Origin: Arthrobacter sp. Marseille-P9274 | GTDB lineage: Bacteria; Actinomycetota; Actinomycetes; Actinomycetales; Micrococcaceae | Reading direction: 5' to 3' | Length of the DNA: 64,000 nucleotides | Assembly: GCF_946892675.1 (NCBI RefSeq) | Contig: NZ_CAMPOV010000002.1 | Coordinates: 372,001 to 436,000, forward strand | Shown here: in pieces, positions 26,505 to 34,760 of the stretch | Layout of the letters: the number at the start of each line of letters is the position of its first letter | Position numbering within the stretch: the first letter of the stretch is position 1 | Position numbers and translations under genes: made by a program | The notes under the pieces: generated by a model | The model's input: the letters and a program-made list of their open reading frames with translations, nothing else | Told to the model about the DNA's origin: nothing | Database searches by the model: none

Positions 26505-27434
26505 ATGGGAACGTCGCCAGCGCCCAACCCCGACGACCTGCTGATCCTGCTCGCCGTGGCACGCAGCGGGAGATTTACGACGGCGGCGGAGGGCTTGGGC
26601 CTGAACCACACCACTATTTCGCGCAGGATTGCGGCCCTGGAGAAGGTGCTGGGCGGCCGGGTGCTGGCCAGGACGGTGGGCGGCTGGGAACTGACCGAGC
26701 TGGGCCGCCGCGCGGCCGGAGCCGCGGAACACATCGAGACCGCCGTCGCCAGGATCCACGAAGGCGAGAAAGAAACGGACCAGGTTTCCGGCGTCGTCCG
26801 CGTTTCCGCCACTGACGGCTTCAGCGGCTACATCATTGCCCCGGCGGTGGCCATCCTCCGCCGCACGCACCCCAACCTCAGCGTGGAGATCGTCAACGTC
26901 ACCCGGCGGGCGCTGCAGCACCGCTCCGGGCTGGACATCGAAGTGGTGGTCGGCGAGCCCCAGGTGCACCGGGCCGAGGCCGTCTGCCTGGGCCAGTACA
27001 TGCTCGGAATGTACGCATCGCGCAGCTACCTCGAGGAGAACGGGACGCCGGCCGATGCCCGCGAGCTCACCCGGCACGGCCTGGTCTACTTCGTCGACTC
27101 CATGCTGCAGGTCGACGCGCTGGACGCGCCGCGCCGGCTGGTGCCCTCGATGCAGGACTCGCTCAGCTCCACCAACGTCTTCGTGCACGTCCAGGCCACC
27201 CGGGCCGGCGCCGGCATCGGCTTCCTACCCTGCTTCATGGCGGACCCCCATCCGGACCTGGTCCGGCTGCTGCCGGACGACTTCGCCGAACTGCTGCCGT
27301 ACTGGATGGTGCTGCGCCCCGACTCGCTGCGCCAGCCCGCCGTCGCCGCCGTCGCCAGAGCCCTGCGAGCGCGGACCGCCGCCTTCGAGCCCGAACTGCT
27401 CGGCCGCGGCCCCGGCTCCGGCACCGGCACCTGA
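26505..27434 (+). CDS. LysR-family transcriptional regulator
   Basis: A 309-residue LysR protein. HTH: PDDLLILLAVARSGRFTTAAEGLGLNHTTISRRIAALEKVLGGRVLARTVGGW. The 'NHTTISRRI' variant of the recognition helix is common in one LysR subgroup. Divergent from the MHS/3-hydroxybutyrate dehydrogenase operon, which it probably controls. The C-terminus is Pro/Gly/Thr-rich (GRGPGSGTGT). Confidence 0.9.
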   Translation: MGTSPAPNPDDLLILLAVARSGRFTTAAEGLGLNHTTISRRIAALEKVLGGRVLARTVGGWELTELGRRAAGAAEHIETAVARIHEGEKETDQVSGVVRVSATDGFSGYIIAPAVAILRRTHPNLSVEIVNVTRRALQHRSGLDIEVVVGEPQVHRAEAVCLGQYMLGMYASRSYLEENGTPADARELTRHGLVYFVDSMLQVDALDAPRRLVPSMQDSLSSTNVFVHVQATRAGAGIGFLPCFMADPHPDLVRLLPDDFAELLPYWMVLRPDSLRQPAVAAVARALRARTAAFEPELLGRGPGSGTGT

Positions 27435-27448
27435 CCGCACCGGCACCG

Positions 27449-27522
27449 GCTGCCGCCCAGGCCGCCTCATGCCAGCCCGCCTCCCGCTGCCGCCCAGTCC
27501 GCCTCATGCCAGGTCGCCTCCC
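27449..27522. repeat. 37-bp tandem duplication after the LysR gene
   Basis: Two adjacent 37-base units (27449-27485 and 27486-27522) match at 34 of 37 positions; each begins GCTGCCGCCCAG and ends CGCCTCCC. They lie in the 449-base gap between the LysR stop and the BCCT gene end, just past the LysR stop codon. Confidence 0.7.
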
Positions 27523-27586
27523 CTGCTTGCCGGCCCGCCTTGCCTCCCGGCCCGACTCATCGAGCGACCCCCTCCCGGCGACGGAA

Positions 27587-27682
27587 ACGGTGCAGGTCTT
27601 GCCGACGGCCCGGGATAAAACCGCTCGTCAGGGGGCTTGCCGCCTTCCAAGAACTGCACTTCTTCCGCCAAACCTGCACGTT
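27587..27682. repeat. Three related ~20-bp intergenic motifs
   Basis: A motif of the form GGAAnn(n)GTGCAGGTnTTG appears once on the plus strand (about 27583-27606) and twice in tandem on the minus strand (about 27644-27682, AAGTGCAGTTCTTGG and ACGTGCAGGTTTGGCGG). The copies share GTGCAG followed by a T-rich TTGG/TTGC block. No gene is seen here. They could be a dispersed intergenic repeat of the genus or binding sites. Confidence 0.45.
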
Positions 27683-27739
27683 CCCCGTCGCCCACGAGCC
27701 CTGCCTGCTCCGACCCGGCGGCATTGAAGGCGCTTAAGC

Positions 27740-27773
27740 GGGTGAGCCCCCGGCGTTGGCCGGGGGCTCACCC
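27740..27773. terminator. Strong hairpin terminator
   Basis: A perfect 15-bp stem, GGGTGAGCCCCCGGC and its complement, with the loop GTTG, lies between the convergent LysR and BCCT genes. Confidence 0.8.
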
Positions 27774-27809
27774 ATGGGAGGGATCAGGGCAGGGTCGGCT
27801 CCGGGATCA

Positions 27810-27856
27810 TCCGGCGCCAGTCCGGCGCGTGGTCCGGCGCGTGGTCCGGCGCCAGG
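27810..27856. repeat. Short tandem repeat, four TCCGGCGC units
   Basis: Four TCCGGCGC-led units at 27810, 27821, 27833 and 27845; the middle two are identical 12-mers, TCCGGCGCGTGG. The array is 28 bases beyond the stop of the BCCT gene. It is untranslated on either strand as far as I can tell. Confidence 0.7.
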
Positions 27857-27883
27857 TCCTCGCCCGGGTCATGGTCCCTGGCG

Positions 27884-29581
27884 TCAGGGCCGGTCGCGGT
27901 CCTCGCCGGGTTTGTCGACCGTGGTGATCGATCCAGTCTCCGTCGGCTCGGCGAAGGGCACGGTGCTGGGGACCGTCACCGCTCCCCGGACCGGGCCGAT
28001 CCGCCGCTGCCGGAGCGGGTCGCGCCTCAGGTCGGCGTAGAGGGCTACGCAGAGGCCGATGATGATGATCACGAACGGGCTGGCCGCGAGGATGGTGAAG
28101 GTCTGCAGCGCCCCGAGTCCGCCGACGAACAGCAGCACGGCGGCCACGGTTCCGGTGAGGATGGCCCACATGAGCACCAGCGGGGTCCACGGTTCCTTGG
28201 TTCCCCGCGAGGAGAGCGTGCCGAGCACCAGCGAACCCGCGTCGGCACCGCTGATGAAGAACACAGCGGTCAGCACCATGACCACCAGCGCCGCGCCGAA
28301 GAAGAACGGGTACTGCTGCAGGGCGGCGAAGAAGCCTGCGGCTTCGTTGCCGGTGCCGGCGATGTCCACGCCGCCGAGCTGCAGGTGGATGCCGGCGCCG
28401 CCGAAGATGGTGAACCAGATCATGCTGACGGCGGTGGGGACCAGCAGCACGCCCAGCACGAACTCGCGGACCGTGCGGCCCCGCGAAATCCTGGCGATGA
28501 AAGTGCCCACGAACGGCGTCCAGGAGATCCACCAGGCCCAGTAGAAGATGGTCCAGCTGGCCAGCCACTCATGTCCGCCGAAGACGCCGGAGTTGAAGCT
28601 CATCTCCACGAAGTCCGAGAAGTAGGCGCCGACCGAGGCCGGAATCAGGTCGAGGATGAACACGGTCGGACCGACCACGAACACGAAGACCACCAGCACG
28701 AAGGCCAGGACCATGTTGGTGTTGCTGAGCCACTTGATGCCGCGGGAGACGCCGCTCGCGGCCGAAATCACCACGCCCACGGTCAGCACGCAGATGATGA
28801 TGATCGGCACAGCCGTGCCCGGGTCCTCCTGGAACTGCCCGGTCCGCAGCAGGGCCAGGCCGGCCGCGATCTGGAGTGCGCCCAGGCCCATCGACGTTGC
28901 GGAACCGAACTTGGTGCAGATGATCGCCAGGATGTCGATCGGCTTGCCCCAGCCCTTGTCCTCGATCCGCTCGCGGCCGAACAACGACTGGAACGGCGAG
29001 CTCATCAGGTTGCCGCGGCCCATCCGGTAGGTCGAGTACGCCAGCGCCAGGCCAACGACGGCGTAAATCGCCCAGGGGTGCAGGCCCCAGTGGAAGAACG
29101 TGTAGGCCATGGCGGTGCTGGCCGCCTCCTGGCTGCCGGGCTCGACATTGGCGAACGGCGGCGGCGACGCCAGGTGGGTGACCGGTTCGTACACGCCGAA
29201 GAACATCAGGCCGATCCCCATGCCGGCGCTGAACATCATGGCCACCCAGGACAGCGTGGAGAACTCGGCCTCCTCGCCCTCGCGGGAGAGCGGGATGTTG
29301 CCGTAGCGCCCGAAGGCCAGCACCAGGGAGAAGACCACGAACCCCGTGGCACCGAGCACGAACAGCCAGCCGAACGACGTCGTTACCCACGCCAGCGCGG
29401 CGGCCGCCGCGGTCTCCACCGCCTCCGTGAAGAAGATTCCGAGCAGGCAGACCACCGCGATGATGCCTACCGAAACCCCGAAAACTGTTTTATCCACCGT
29501 CGCGAATCCCTTGGCGGGAGGAGCGGAAACGGTGTCCCCCAGCCTGGATTGTGCGCTTTCACCGGACGGTTCGTTGCTCAT
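27884..29581 (-). CDS. BCCT-family betaine/choline/carnitine transporter
   Basis: A 565-residue, 12-helix carrier. BCCT signatures: GMGIGLMFFGVYEPVTHLASPPP (Na/substrate region), the Trp-rich segment WTIFYWAWWISWTPFVGTFIARISRGRTVREF and YTFFHWGLHPWAIYAVVGLALAY. It would import a quaternary ammonium solute with Na+ or H+. I chose the ATG at 29581 (MSNEPSGES) because the upstream 40 in-frame residues overlap the promoter region of the divergent gene. Substrate choice is unknown. Confidence 0.92.
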   Translation of the reverse strand: MSNEPSGESAQSRLGDTVSAPPAKGFATVDKTVFGVSVGIIAVVCLLGIFFTEAVETAAAAALAWVTTSFGWLFVLGATGFVVFSLVLAFGRYGNIPLSREGEEAEFSTLSWVAMMFSAGMGIGLMFFGVYEPVTHLASPPPFANVEPGSQEAASTAMAYTFFHWGLHPWAIYAVVGLALAYSTYRMGRGNLMSSPFQSLFGRERIEDKGWGKPIDILAIICTKFGSATSMGLGALQIAAGLALLRTGQFQEDPGTAVPIIIICVLTVGVVISAASGVSRGIKWLSNTNMVLAFVLVVFVFVVGPTVFILDLIPASVGAYFSDFVEMSFNSGVFGGHEWLASWTIFYWAWWISWTPFVGTFIARISRGRTVREFVLGVLLVPTAVSMIWFTIFGGAGIHLQLGGVDIAGTGNEAAGFFAALQQYPFFFGAALVVMVLTAVFFISGADAGSLVLGTLSSRGTKEPWTPLVLMWAILTGTVAAVLLFVGGLGALQTFTILAASPFVIIIIGLCVALYADLRRDPLRQRRIGPVRGAVTVPSTVPFAEPTETGSITTVDKPGEDRDRP

Positions 29582-29669
29582 GAATACCTCGCTGGTAGCG
29601 GTCGGTTCCTTGCCCGGCGGGACGGAATGTCCACTCTTTCCTCTCTTCGACGCCGGCCTTTTCCTTACG

Positions 29670-29675
29670 TATAGT
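29670..29675 (+). promoter_or_regulatory. -10 element for a leaderless transcript
   Basis: TATAGT lies 7 bases before the ATG of the adenosyltransferase gene, with TTCGAC 18 bases further upstream as a -35. There is no SD, so transcription probably starts at or next to the ATG. Confidence 0.5.
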
Positions 29676-29682
29676 TTCAGCC

Positions 29683-30309
29683 ATGGACGAGCACGACGCA
29701 CCGCTTCCGAACATTCCGGCAGAGTCTGCCAGGACAGGCGACTACGGCCGGACGGACTTCGGCGGGCACGGCAACGTTTCCAAGAACGACGCGCGGGTCC
29801 TCGCCTATGACGAATGCGATGCGGGTAACGCTTCCATCAGTGTCGTGATGGCCAGCGCGGCGGTGTCGACGCACGTCGGGGCTACCTTGCTCAGCATACA
29901 GAACGATCTCTACGACCTCGCCGCCGACCTGATGCAGCCGACGGACAGCGAGGAGCCGGCGCAGGCACGCATCGTGCCGGGCCACACGGAGCGGCTGGAG
30001 CGGGCGATCGAGCACTTCGCGCAGGACGCGGAAGACCTCAGCGGCATGATCCTCCCCGGCGGCACGCTCGCGGCGGCGCTGCTGTATCAGGCCCGGGCCA
30101 CTGTGCGGCGGGCCGAACGCGCCGTCTGGGCGGCCGTGGAGGAATTCCCGGACAGCGTCAACGCGGAGTGCGCCCGCTACCTGAACCGGCTCTCGAGCCT
30201 GCTGTTCGTCCTGGGCCGGGTCGCCAACGCCGAGCACGGCGACGTGATGTGGGTGCCCGAAGCCTCGGTCCGGCCGGCCGATCCGGAGCCCGAGGTCGGC
30301 GAGGCCTGA
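29683..30309 (+). CDS. PduO-type cob(I)alamin adenosyltransferase (divergent)
   Basis: A 208-residue protein with the PduO-type plan: ATP-loop region RTGDYGRTDFGGHGNVSKNDARVLAYDECDAGNASI, helical core, and the conserved Arg-rich helix ATVRRAERAVW followed by LNRLSSLLFVLGRVAN. PduO enzymes make adenosylcobalamin from ATP and cob(I)alamin. The usual D-E-L/D-E-A residues of the first motif read D-A-G here, so activity is less certain. No B12-dependent enzyme lies nearby. The start at 29683 fits a leaderless mRNA. Confidence 0.75.
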   Translation: MDEHDAPLPNIPAESARTGDYGRTDFGGHGNVSKNDARVLAYDECDAGNASISVVMASAAVSTHVGATLLSIQNDLYDLAADLMQPTDSEEPAQARIVPGHTERLERAIEHFAQDAEDLSGMILPGGTLAAALLYQARATVRRAERAVWAAVEEFPDSVNAECARYLNRLSSLLFVLGRVANAEHGDVMWVPEASVRPADPEPEVGEA

Positions 30310-30401
30310 GCCCCGTCCGGCGGCCCGGACCCGCGTTCGGAGCAGGGCACCGGCTGTAACGGACGTCTCATCCACCAACCCGCCCCGGCTATCCTGAAGT
30401 G

Positions 30402-31211
30402 ATGACAACCACAGCGCCGGCGGTTTCCGCTGCGTCCCCTGCGCCCCCGGTGGCCCCGGTGCGTGCGCTGGTCCGCGGGCTGTCGGTACTGAACGCCTTC
30501 GACGAAGAGCATCAGGCGATGCGCGCGGCGGAGGTCGCCGCGCGGGCGGGCCTGAACCGCGCTGCCACTGCCCGGGTCCTGCGCACTCTCCACCAGCTCG
30601 GCTACGTGCGGATCAGAGGCGACAAGTTCTTGCTGACCCACAAGGTCCTGGAACTCGGCCACGGCTACATCTCCGGCGTTCCCCTGGCGGTTTCCGCGCG
30701 GCGCCGCGCTGAGGAGCTGACCGCGGCCTTCTCCGAACCCTGCACGGCCGGAGTGCTCTCCGGCGCCGAGGTAATCTGCATCGCCGGCACCCGCGCCCCC
30801 GGCCTGATCCGCAGCGGGCTCTCGGTCGGGGCCCGGATTCCGGCGCACGCCTCTTCCATGGGCAAAGTCATGCTGGCCGACCTCAGCGACGAAGAGCTGC
30901 GCCGGGTCGTCGGGGACCGGCTGAGCCGACTCACTGGCAACACCATTGGGCGCCTTGACACCCTGCTGGAAGAGATCCACACCGTCCGCTCCCGGGGCTA
31001 CGCCACCAATGACAGCGAGCTGCAGCCCGGCCACCGCACCATGTCCGTGCCGGTCCGCGGCCCGGACGGCCGGGTCGTCGCCGCCATCGGGGTCAACATG
31101 CTTCGTTCCGGGCCGGAAGCCCTCGAGGCCGCCACCGCCGAGTACCTCCCGCCGCTCCAGGCCGCGGCCCGCCGAATCGAGGAGGACCGCGCCCGCTTGT
31201 CACACGATTAA
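30402..31211 (+). CDS. IclR-family transcriptional regulator
   Basis: 269 residues: N-terminal winged HTH (RGLSVLNAFDEEHQAMRAAEVAARAGLNRAATARVLRTLHQLGYV) and the IclR effector domain (SVGARIPAHASSMGKVMLADLSDEEL...RGYATNDSELQPGHRTMSVPVRGPDGRVVAAIGV). This is the PcaR/PcaU/CatR-like branch that often controls aromatic pathways, but its neighbour is a PutP-like symporter 79 bases downstream. An in-frame GTG at 30399 is an alternative start. TATCCT ends 6 bases before the ATG and no SD is seen, so a leaderless mRNA is likely. Confidence 0.9.
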   Translation: MTTTAPAVSAASPAPPVAPVRALVRGLSVLNAFDEEHQAMRAAEVAARAGLNRAATARVLRTLHQLGYVRIRGDKFLLTHKVLELGHGYISGVPLAVSARRRAEELTAAFSEPCTAGVLSGAEVICIAGTRAPGLIRSGLSVGARIPAHASSMGKVMLADLSDEELRRVVGDRLSRLTGNTIGRLDTLLEEIHTVRSRGYATNDSELQPGHRTMSVPVRGPDGRVVAAIGVNMLRSGPEALEAATAEYLPPLQAAARRIEEDRARLSHD

Positions 31212-31290
31212 CCGGCCGGCGGATGGTCTTGGAATACTGGTACGGCTCGCTCGAGCAACCGAACCCGGTCGCGCCGGAAGGAAAGCCCAC

Positions 31291-32787
31291 GTGAACGACC
31301 AGATTTTCCAGTACATGGCCATGGTCCTCTATATGGCCGGCATGCTCGCAATAGGCTGGTGGGCGTACAAGCGGACCAGCGACCTCGACGACTATATGCT
31401 CGCCGGCCGCGGCCTCAAGCCGGGCGTGGCCGCGCTCAGCGCCGGCGCCTCGGACATGTCCGGCTGGCTGCTGATGGGCCTGCCCGGCGCCCTCTATGTG
31501 AACGGCCTCTTCGAAGCCTGGATCGCCATCGGGCTGACCGTCGGCGCGTGGCTGAACTGGAAGTTCGTGGCACCGCGGCTGCGCTCCTACACCGAGGTCT
31601 CGAACGACTCCATCACCGTGCCGAGCTTCCTGGAGAACCGGCTCAAGGACAACTCGCACATCCTGCGCGTCGTGTCCGGCCTGATCATCCTGGTCTTCTT
31701 CACCTTCTACGTTTCCTCCGGCATGGTGGCCGGCGGCATCTTCTTCGAATCCTCGTTCAACTCCACCTACACCATCGGCATGCTGCTGGTCGGCGGCGTG
31801 ACCGTGCTCTACACCCTCTTCGGCGGCTTCCTCGGCGCCAGCTACACCGACGTGGCACAGGGCCTGCTGATGTTCGCCGCCCTGCTGGCCGTGCCCATCG
31901 CCGGCCTCTTCGCCACCGGCGGCCTCGGCGCCACCTTCGACTCAGTCCGCGAGGCCGACCCGGCCCACCTGAGCCTCTTCGCCGGCGGCGCCGTCGCCGG
32001 CATCTCGGCCGCGGCATGGGGCCTGGGCTACTTCGGCCAGCCGCACATCATCGTTCGCTTCATGGCGCTGCGCTCCCCCGGCGAAGCCAAGGCCGCGCGG
32101 CGGATCGGCATCGGCTGGATGGTCATGACCGTCCTCGGCGCCACGGCCACGGCCCTGATCGGCATCGCCTACTTCCGGCAGAACCCGCAGGCCACGCTGA
32201 CCGATCCGGAGTCCGTCTTCCTGGACCTTGCCCAGATCCTGTTCCATCCCTTCATCGCCGGGCTGGTCCTCGCCGCCGTGCTCGCGGCCATCATGAGCAC
32301 CATCTCCTCGCAGCTCATCGTCTGCTCCTCCGCGCTGGTCGAGGACCTGTTCAAGATCGTCGCGAAGCGCGAGGCCTCGCCGAAGACGCAGGTCATGCTG
32401 GGCCGGCTCGGGGTGCTGGTCGTCTCCGTCGTCGCGGCCGTCCTCGCCTGGAGCCGCAACGACACCATCCTCGGCCTGGTCGCCTTCGCCTGGGCCGGGT
32501 TCGGCGCCTCCTTCGGCCCGACCATCCTGCTGTCGCTGTTCTGGCGAAAGCTCACGATGCCCGGCGCCCTCGCCGGCATGGTGGCCGGCGCCGTCACCGT
32601 CTTCACCTGGGGCAACTCGGAGCTGACCGACACGATGTACGAGATCGTCCCCGGCTTCATCCTCAACGTCGTGGTCGCGGTCGTGGTCAGCCTGCTCACC
32701 TTCCGGCACAAGCCGGAGATCGAGGCGGAGTTCGACGCCGCGCTCAGCGGGCTCAAGCCGGAACCGGTCGGCGCCGGCGCACGCTAG
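31291..32787 (+). CDS. putP: Sodium:solute symporter, PutP-like
   Basis: A 498-residue SSS-family carrier with about 13 helices. PutP-like blocks: YMLAGRGLKPGVAALSAGASDMSGWLLMGLPGALYVNGL, GFLGASYTDVAQGLLMF, AAWGLGYFGQPHIIVRFMA and AAIMSTISSQLIVCSSALVEDL. PutP imports L-proline with Na+. The GTG start at 31291 has GGAAGGAAA upstream. The preceding IclR protein is the likely regulator. Confidence 0.9.
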   Translation: MNDQIFQYMAMVLYMAGMLAIGWWAYKRTSDLDDYMLAGRGLKPGVAALSAGASDMSGWLLMGLPGALYVNGLFEAWIAIGLTVGAWLNWKFVAPRLRSYTEVSNDSITVPSFLENRLKDNSHILRVVSGLIILVFFTFYVSSGMVAGGIFFESSFNSTYTIGMLLVGGVTVLYTLFGGFLGASYTDVAQGLLMFAALLAVPIAGLFATGGLGATFDSVREADPAHLSLFAGGAVAGISAAAWGLGYFGQPHIIVRFMALRSPGEAKAARRIGIGWMVMTVLGATATALIGIAYFRQNPQATLTDPESVFLDLAQILFHPFIAGLVLAAVLAAIMSTISSQLIVCSSALVEDLFKIVAKREASPKTQVMLGRLGVLVVSVVAAVLAWSRNDTILGLVAFAWAGFGASFGPTILLSLFWRKLTMPGALAGMVAGAVTVFTWGNSELTDTMYEIVPGFILNVVVAVVVSLLTFRHKPEIEAEFDAALSGLKPEPVGAGAR

Positions 32788-33009
32788 GCGCTAACGACGG
32801 CGGGGCCCGGCCGGGTGCCCGGGGCCTCCTGGGCGTTCACTCGCGCCACAGTAGCCGGCGGGGGCACCGGAAGCGGTGGCCCCGCCATCGTCGTCAAGGT
32901 CAACACCGGAAACCCGTGCCCCCGCTGTCGTCATTGACGCCCCAAGTGGTTTGCGCTTCCCAATCACTTGGTGGATACTGGTGCCCTGCCCTACGTCCAA
33001 GGGAAAACC

Positions 33010-34332
33010 ATGTCCTTGCCCCGCGCCATGCGACCCTTCGTCCACCGCGACTACCGCGTCCTGATCGCTGCCCTGGCGATCTCGATTTTCGGCACCGGCA
33101 TGTGGGCGGTTGCCATGGTCTACCAGGTCATCCACCTCGGCGGCGGGCCGGTGGAGCTCTCCATAGTCGCGACCGCCTCCAGCATCGGCCTGCTCGCGTT
33201 CGTGCTGCTGGGCGGCATTGCCGCGGACCGGCTGCCGCAGCGCCGGCTGATCATCGCCGTGGAGGCTGCCAACCTGCTCGCGGTCGGCACTGTGGCGGTG
33301 CTGGCCGTTACGGACCTGCTGCAGTTGTGGCACCTGGCCGCCGCCGCATTCCTGCTCGGCGTCGGCGCCGCGTTCTTCTTTCCGGCCTACTCGGCGATCC
33401 TGCCGCGCATCCTGCCGGCGGAGGACCTGCTGGCCGCCAACGGGATGGAAGGCACCATGCGCCCGCTGCTGCAGATGGCGGCGGGGCCCGCCGCGGCCGG
33501 CATGATCGTGGCCGCCTTCTCGCCCGCGAGCGCGACGGCCTGGATCGCCGTTTGCCATCTGTCGGCGCTGGTCATCCTGACCTTCCTGAGCCGCGCGGTG
33601 GCGTCAGCCGCGCCGGCGGCCGCGGAAGGACCGTCCGGCGAGATTGGCCCAACCGACGCGGGCGGCCCGGAGGCCGCAGCCGGCCGCTCATCGGTCTGGC
33701 GCGACCTGCGCGAGGGCGTCGCCTACACGGTAAAGACCCCGTGGCTGTTCTGGACCCTGCTGTGGGCCGTCGTCTACGTGCTGCTCTTCATCGGGCCGAT
33801 CGAGGTGCTGCTGCCCTTCGCCGTCGCCGACCAGCTCGGCGGGGACTCCAGCACGTTCGGCTTCCTGCTCGGCACCTACGGCGCCGGCGGGGCGGTCGGC
33901 GCGCTGGCGACGGCATCCTTCCGGCTGCCCCGGCGCTACCTCAGCGGCATGCTGCTGCTTTGGGGCGTCGGCTCGGTCCCGCTGGCCATCACCGGCTTCG
34001 CCACGAACTTCTGGGTACTGGCCGCCGCCCTGTTTGTCGTCGGGCTAACCGGGGGCGCGGGCCAGGTCATCTGGGGCACGCTGTTGCAGCGCCGCGTCCC
34101 GCCGCACCTGCTCGGCCGGATTTCCAGCCTGGACTTCTTCGTCTCCCTCGCGCTGATGCCGGTATCGATGGCACTGGCCGGACCGCTGGCCGCGGTGGTG
34201 CCGATCTGGCTGATCTTCCTGGTGGTCGGGCTCATCTCGCCCGTGCTGTCCGTACTCGCCATCGCCTGCGGCGGCATGCTCAAGGACGAGATCGCCCATC
34301 CGCTGGACCGGGAGGCGGCCCCCGTCGACTGA
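33010..34332 (+). CDS. MFS exporter (MFS_3/enterobactin-exporter-like)
   Basis: A 440-residue carrier with about 11-12 helices (FVHRDYRVLIAALAISIFGTGMWAVAMVYQVIHLGGGP at the start; LGGIAADRLPQRRLI between helices). The layout resembles EntS-type drug or siderophore exporters. I chose the ATG at 33010, 14 codons after the first possible Met, as the family begins near MSLPRAMRPF. Substrate unknown. The 222 bases upstream hold no other gene. Confidence 0.8.
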   Translation: MSLPRAMRPFVHRDYRVLIAALAISIFGTGMWAVAMVYQVIHLGGGPVELSIVATASSIGLLAFVLLGGIAADRLPQRRLIIAVEAANLLAVGTVAVLAVTDLLQLWHLAAAAFLLGVGAAFFFPAYSAILPRILPAEDLLAANGMEGTMRPLLQMAAGPAAAGMIVAAFSPASATAWIAVCHLSALVILTFLSRAVASAAPAAAEGPSGEIGPTDAGGPEAAAGRSSVWRDLREGVAYTVKTPWLFWTLLWAVVYVLLFIGPIEVLLPFAVADQLGGDSSTFGFLLGTYGAGGAVGALATASFRLPRRYLSGMLLLWGVGSVPLAITGFATNFWVLAAALFVVGLTGGAGQVIWGTLLQRRVPPHLLGRISSLDFFVSLALMPVSMALAGPLAAVVPIWLIFLVVGLISPVLSVLAIACGGMLKDEIAHPLDREAAPVD

Positions 34333-34341
34333 CCGGCTTTG

Positions 34342-34389
34342 CCATACCTAGAGCTGCTATGCTTCAATGCGTAGTAGATCTAGGTATGG
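34342..34389 (+). promoter_or_regulatory. Long inverted repeat, likely PadR operator
   Basis: CCATACCTAGA (34342-34352) and TCTAGGTATGG (34379-34389) are exact complements, and the inner CTGCTATGC/GCGTAGTAG pair with two mismatches, giving an almost continuous dyad just upstream of the PadR-family gene. Self-regulation by the PadR protein is the simplest reading. Confidence 0.65.
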
Positions 34390-34397
34390 GAGGCGCA

Positions 34398-34760
34398 GTG
34401 CGCATCGATAAGGACCTGGTCGCCGCTTCGGCCACCCCGCTGGTGCTGGGGATCCTGGCGGAGGGCGACCTGTACGGCTACGCGATCATCAAGCGGGTGA
34501 GCGAGCTGTCGGCCGGGGGCATGCAATGGACCGACGGGATGCTCTACCCGCTGCTGCACCGGCTGGAGCGGCTCGGCTATGTCTCCTCCTCGTGGGGAAC
34601 ATCCGAGGCCGGGCGGCGGCGCAAGCACTACGCGATCACGGCGGCGGGCCGCGAGGCACTCGCCGACCGGCAGGAGCAGTGGGCCGTCGTTGCCGACGCG
34701 CTGCGGCAGGTCTGGCAGTCCGCCCAGCTGCCGCCCGTCGTGACGGAGGGGTGGGCATGA
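34398..34760 (+). CDS. PadR-family regulator, partner of a HAAS-domain membrane protein
   Basis: 120 residues from the GTG at 34398 (VRIDKDLVAASATPLVLGILAEGDLYGYAIIKRV); the winged HTH includes GMLYPLLHRLERLGYVSSSW and RRRKHYAITAAGREAL. The GTG follows GGGAGG and matches where the family starts; an ATG at 34386 lies inside the palindrome and would add four residues. Its stop overlaps the start of the HAAS gene (ATGA), a well-known pairing in which the regulator controls a membrane partner. Confidence 0.88.
   Translation: MRIDKDLVAASATPLVLGILAEGDLYGYAIIKRVSELSAGGMQWTDGMLYPLLHRLERLGYVSSSWGTSEAGRRRKHYAITAAGREALADRQEQWAVVADALRQVWQSAQLPPVVTEGWA

Noticed and set aside
27810-27856. A CRISPR-like repeat array
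   Set aside because: The units are 11-12 bp with no unique spacers, so it is a simple tandem repeat.
31359-34760. A very long open frame (over 1100 codons) across putP and MFS genes
   Set aside because: It lies out of frame with clearly recognised transporters and has no protein-like composition except its last ~125 codons, which are the real PadR gene.
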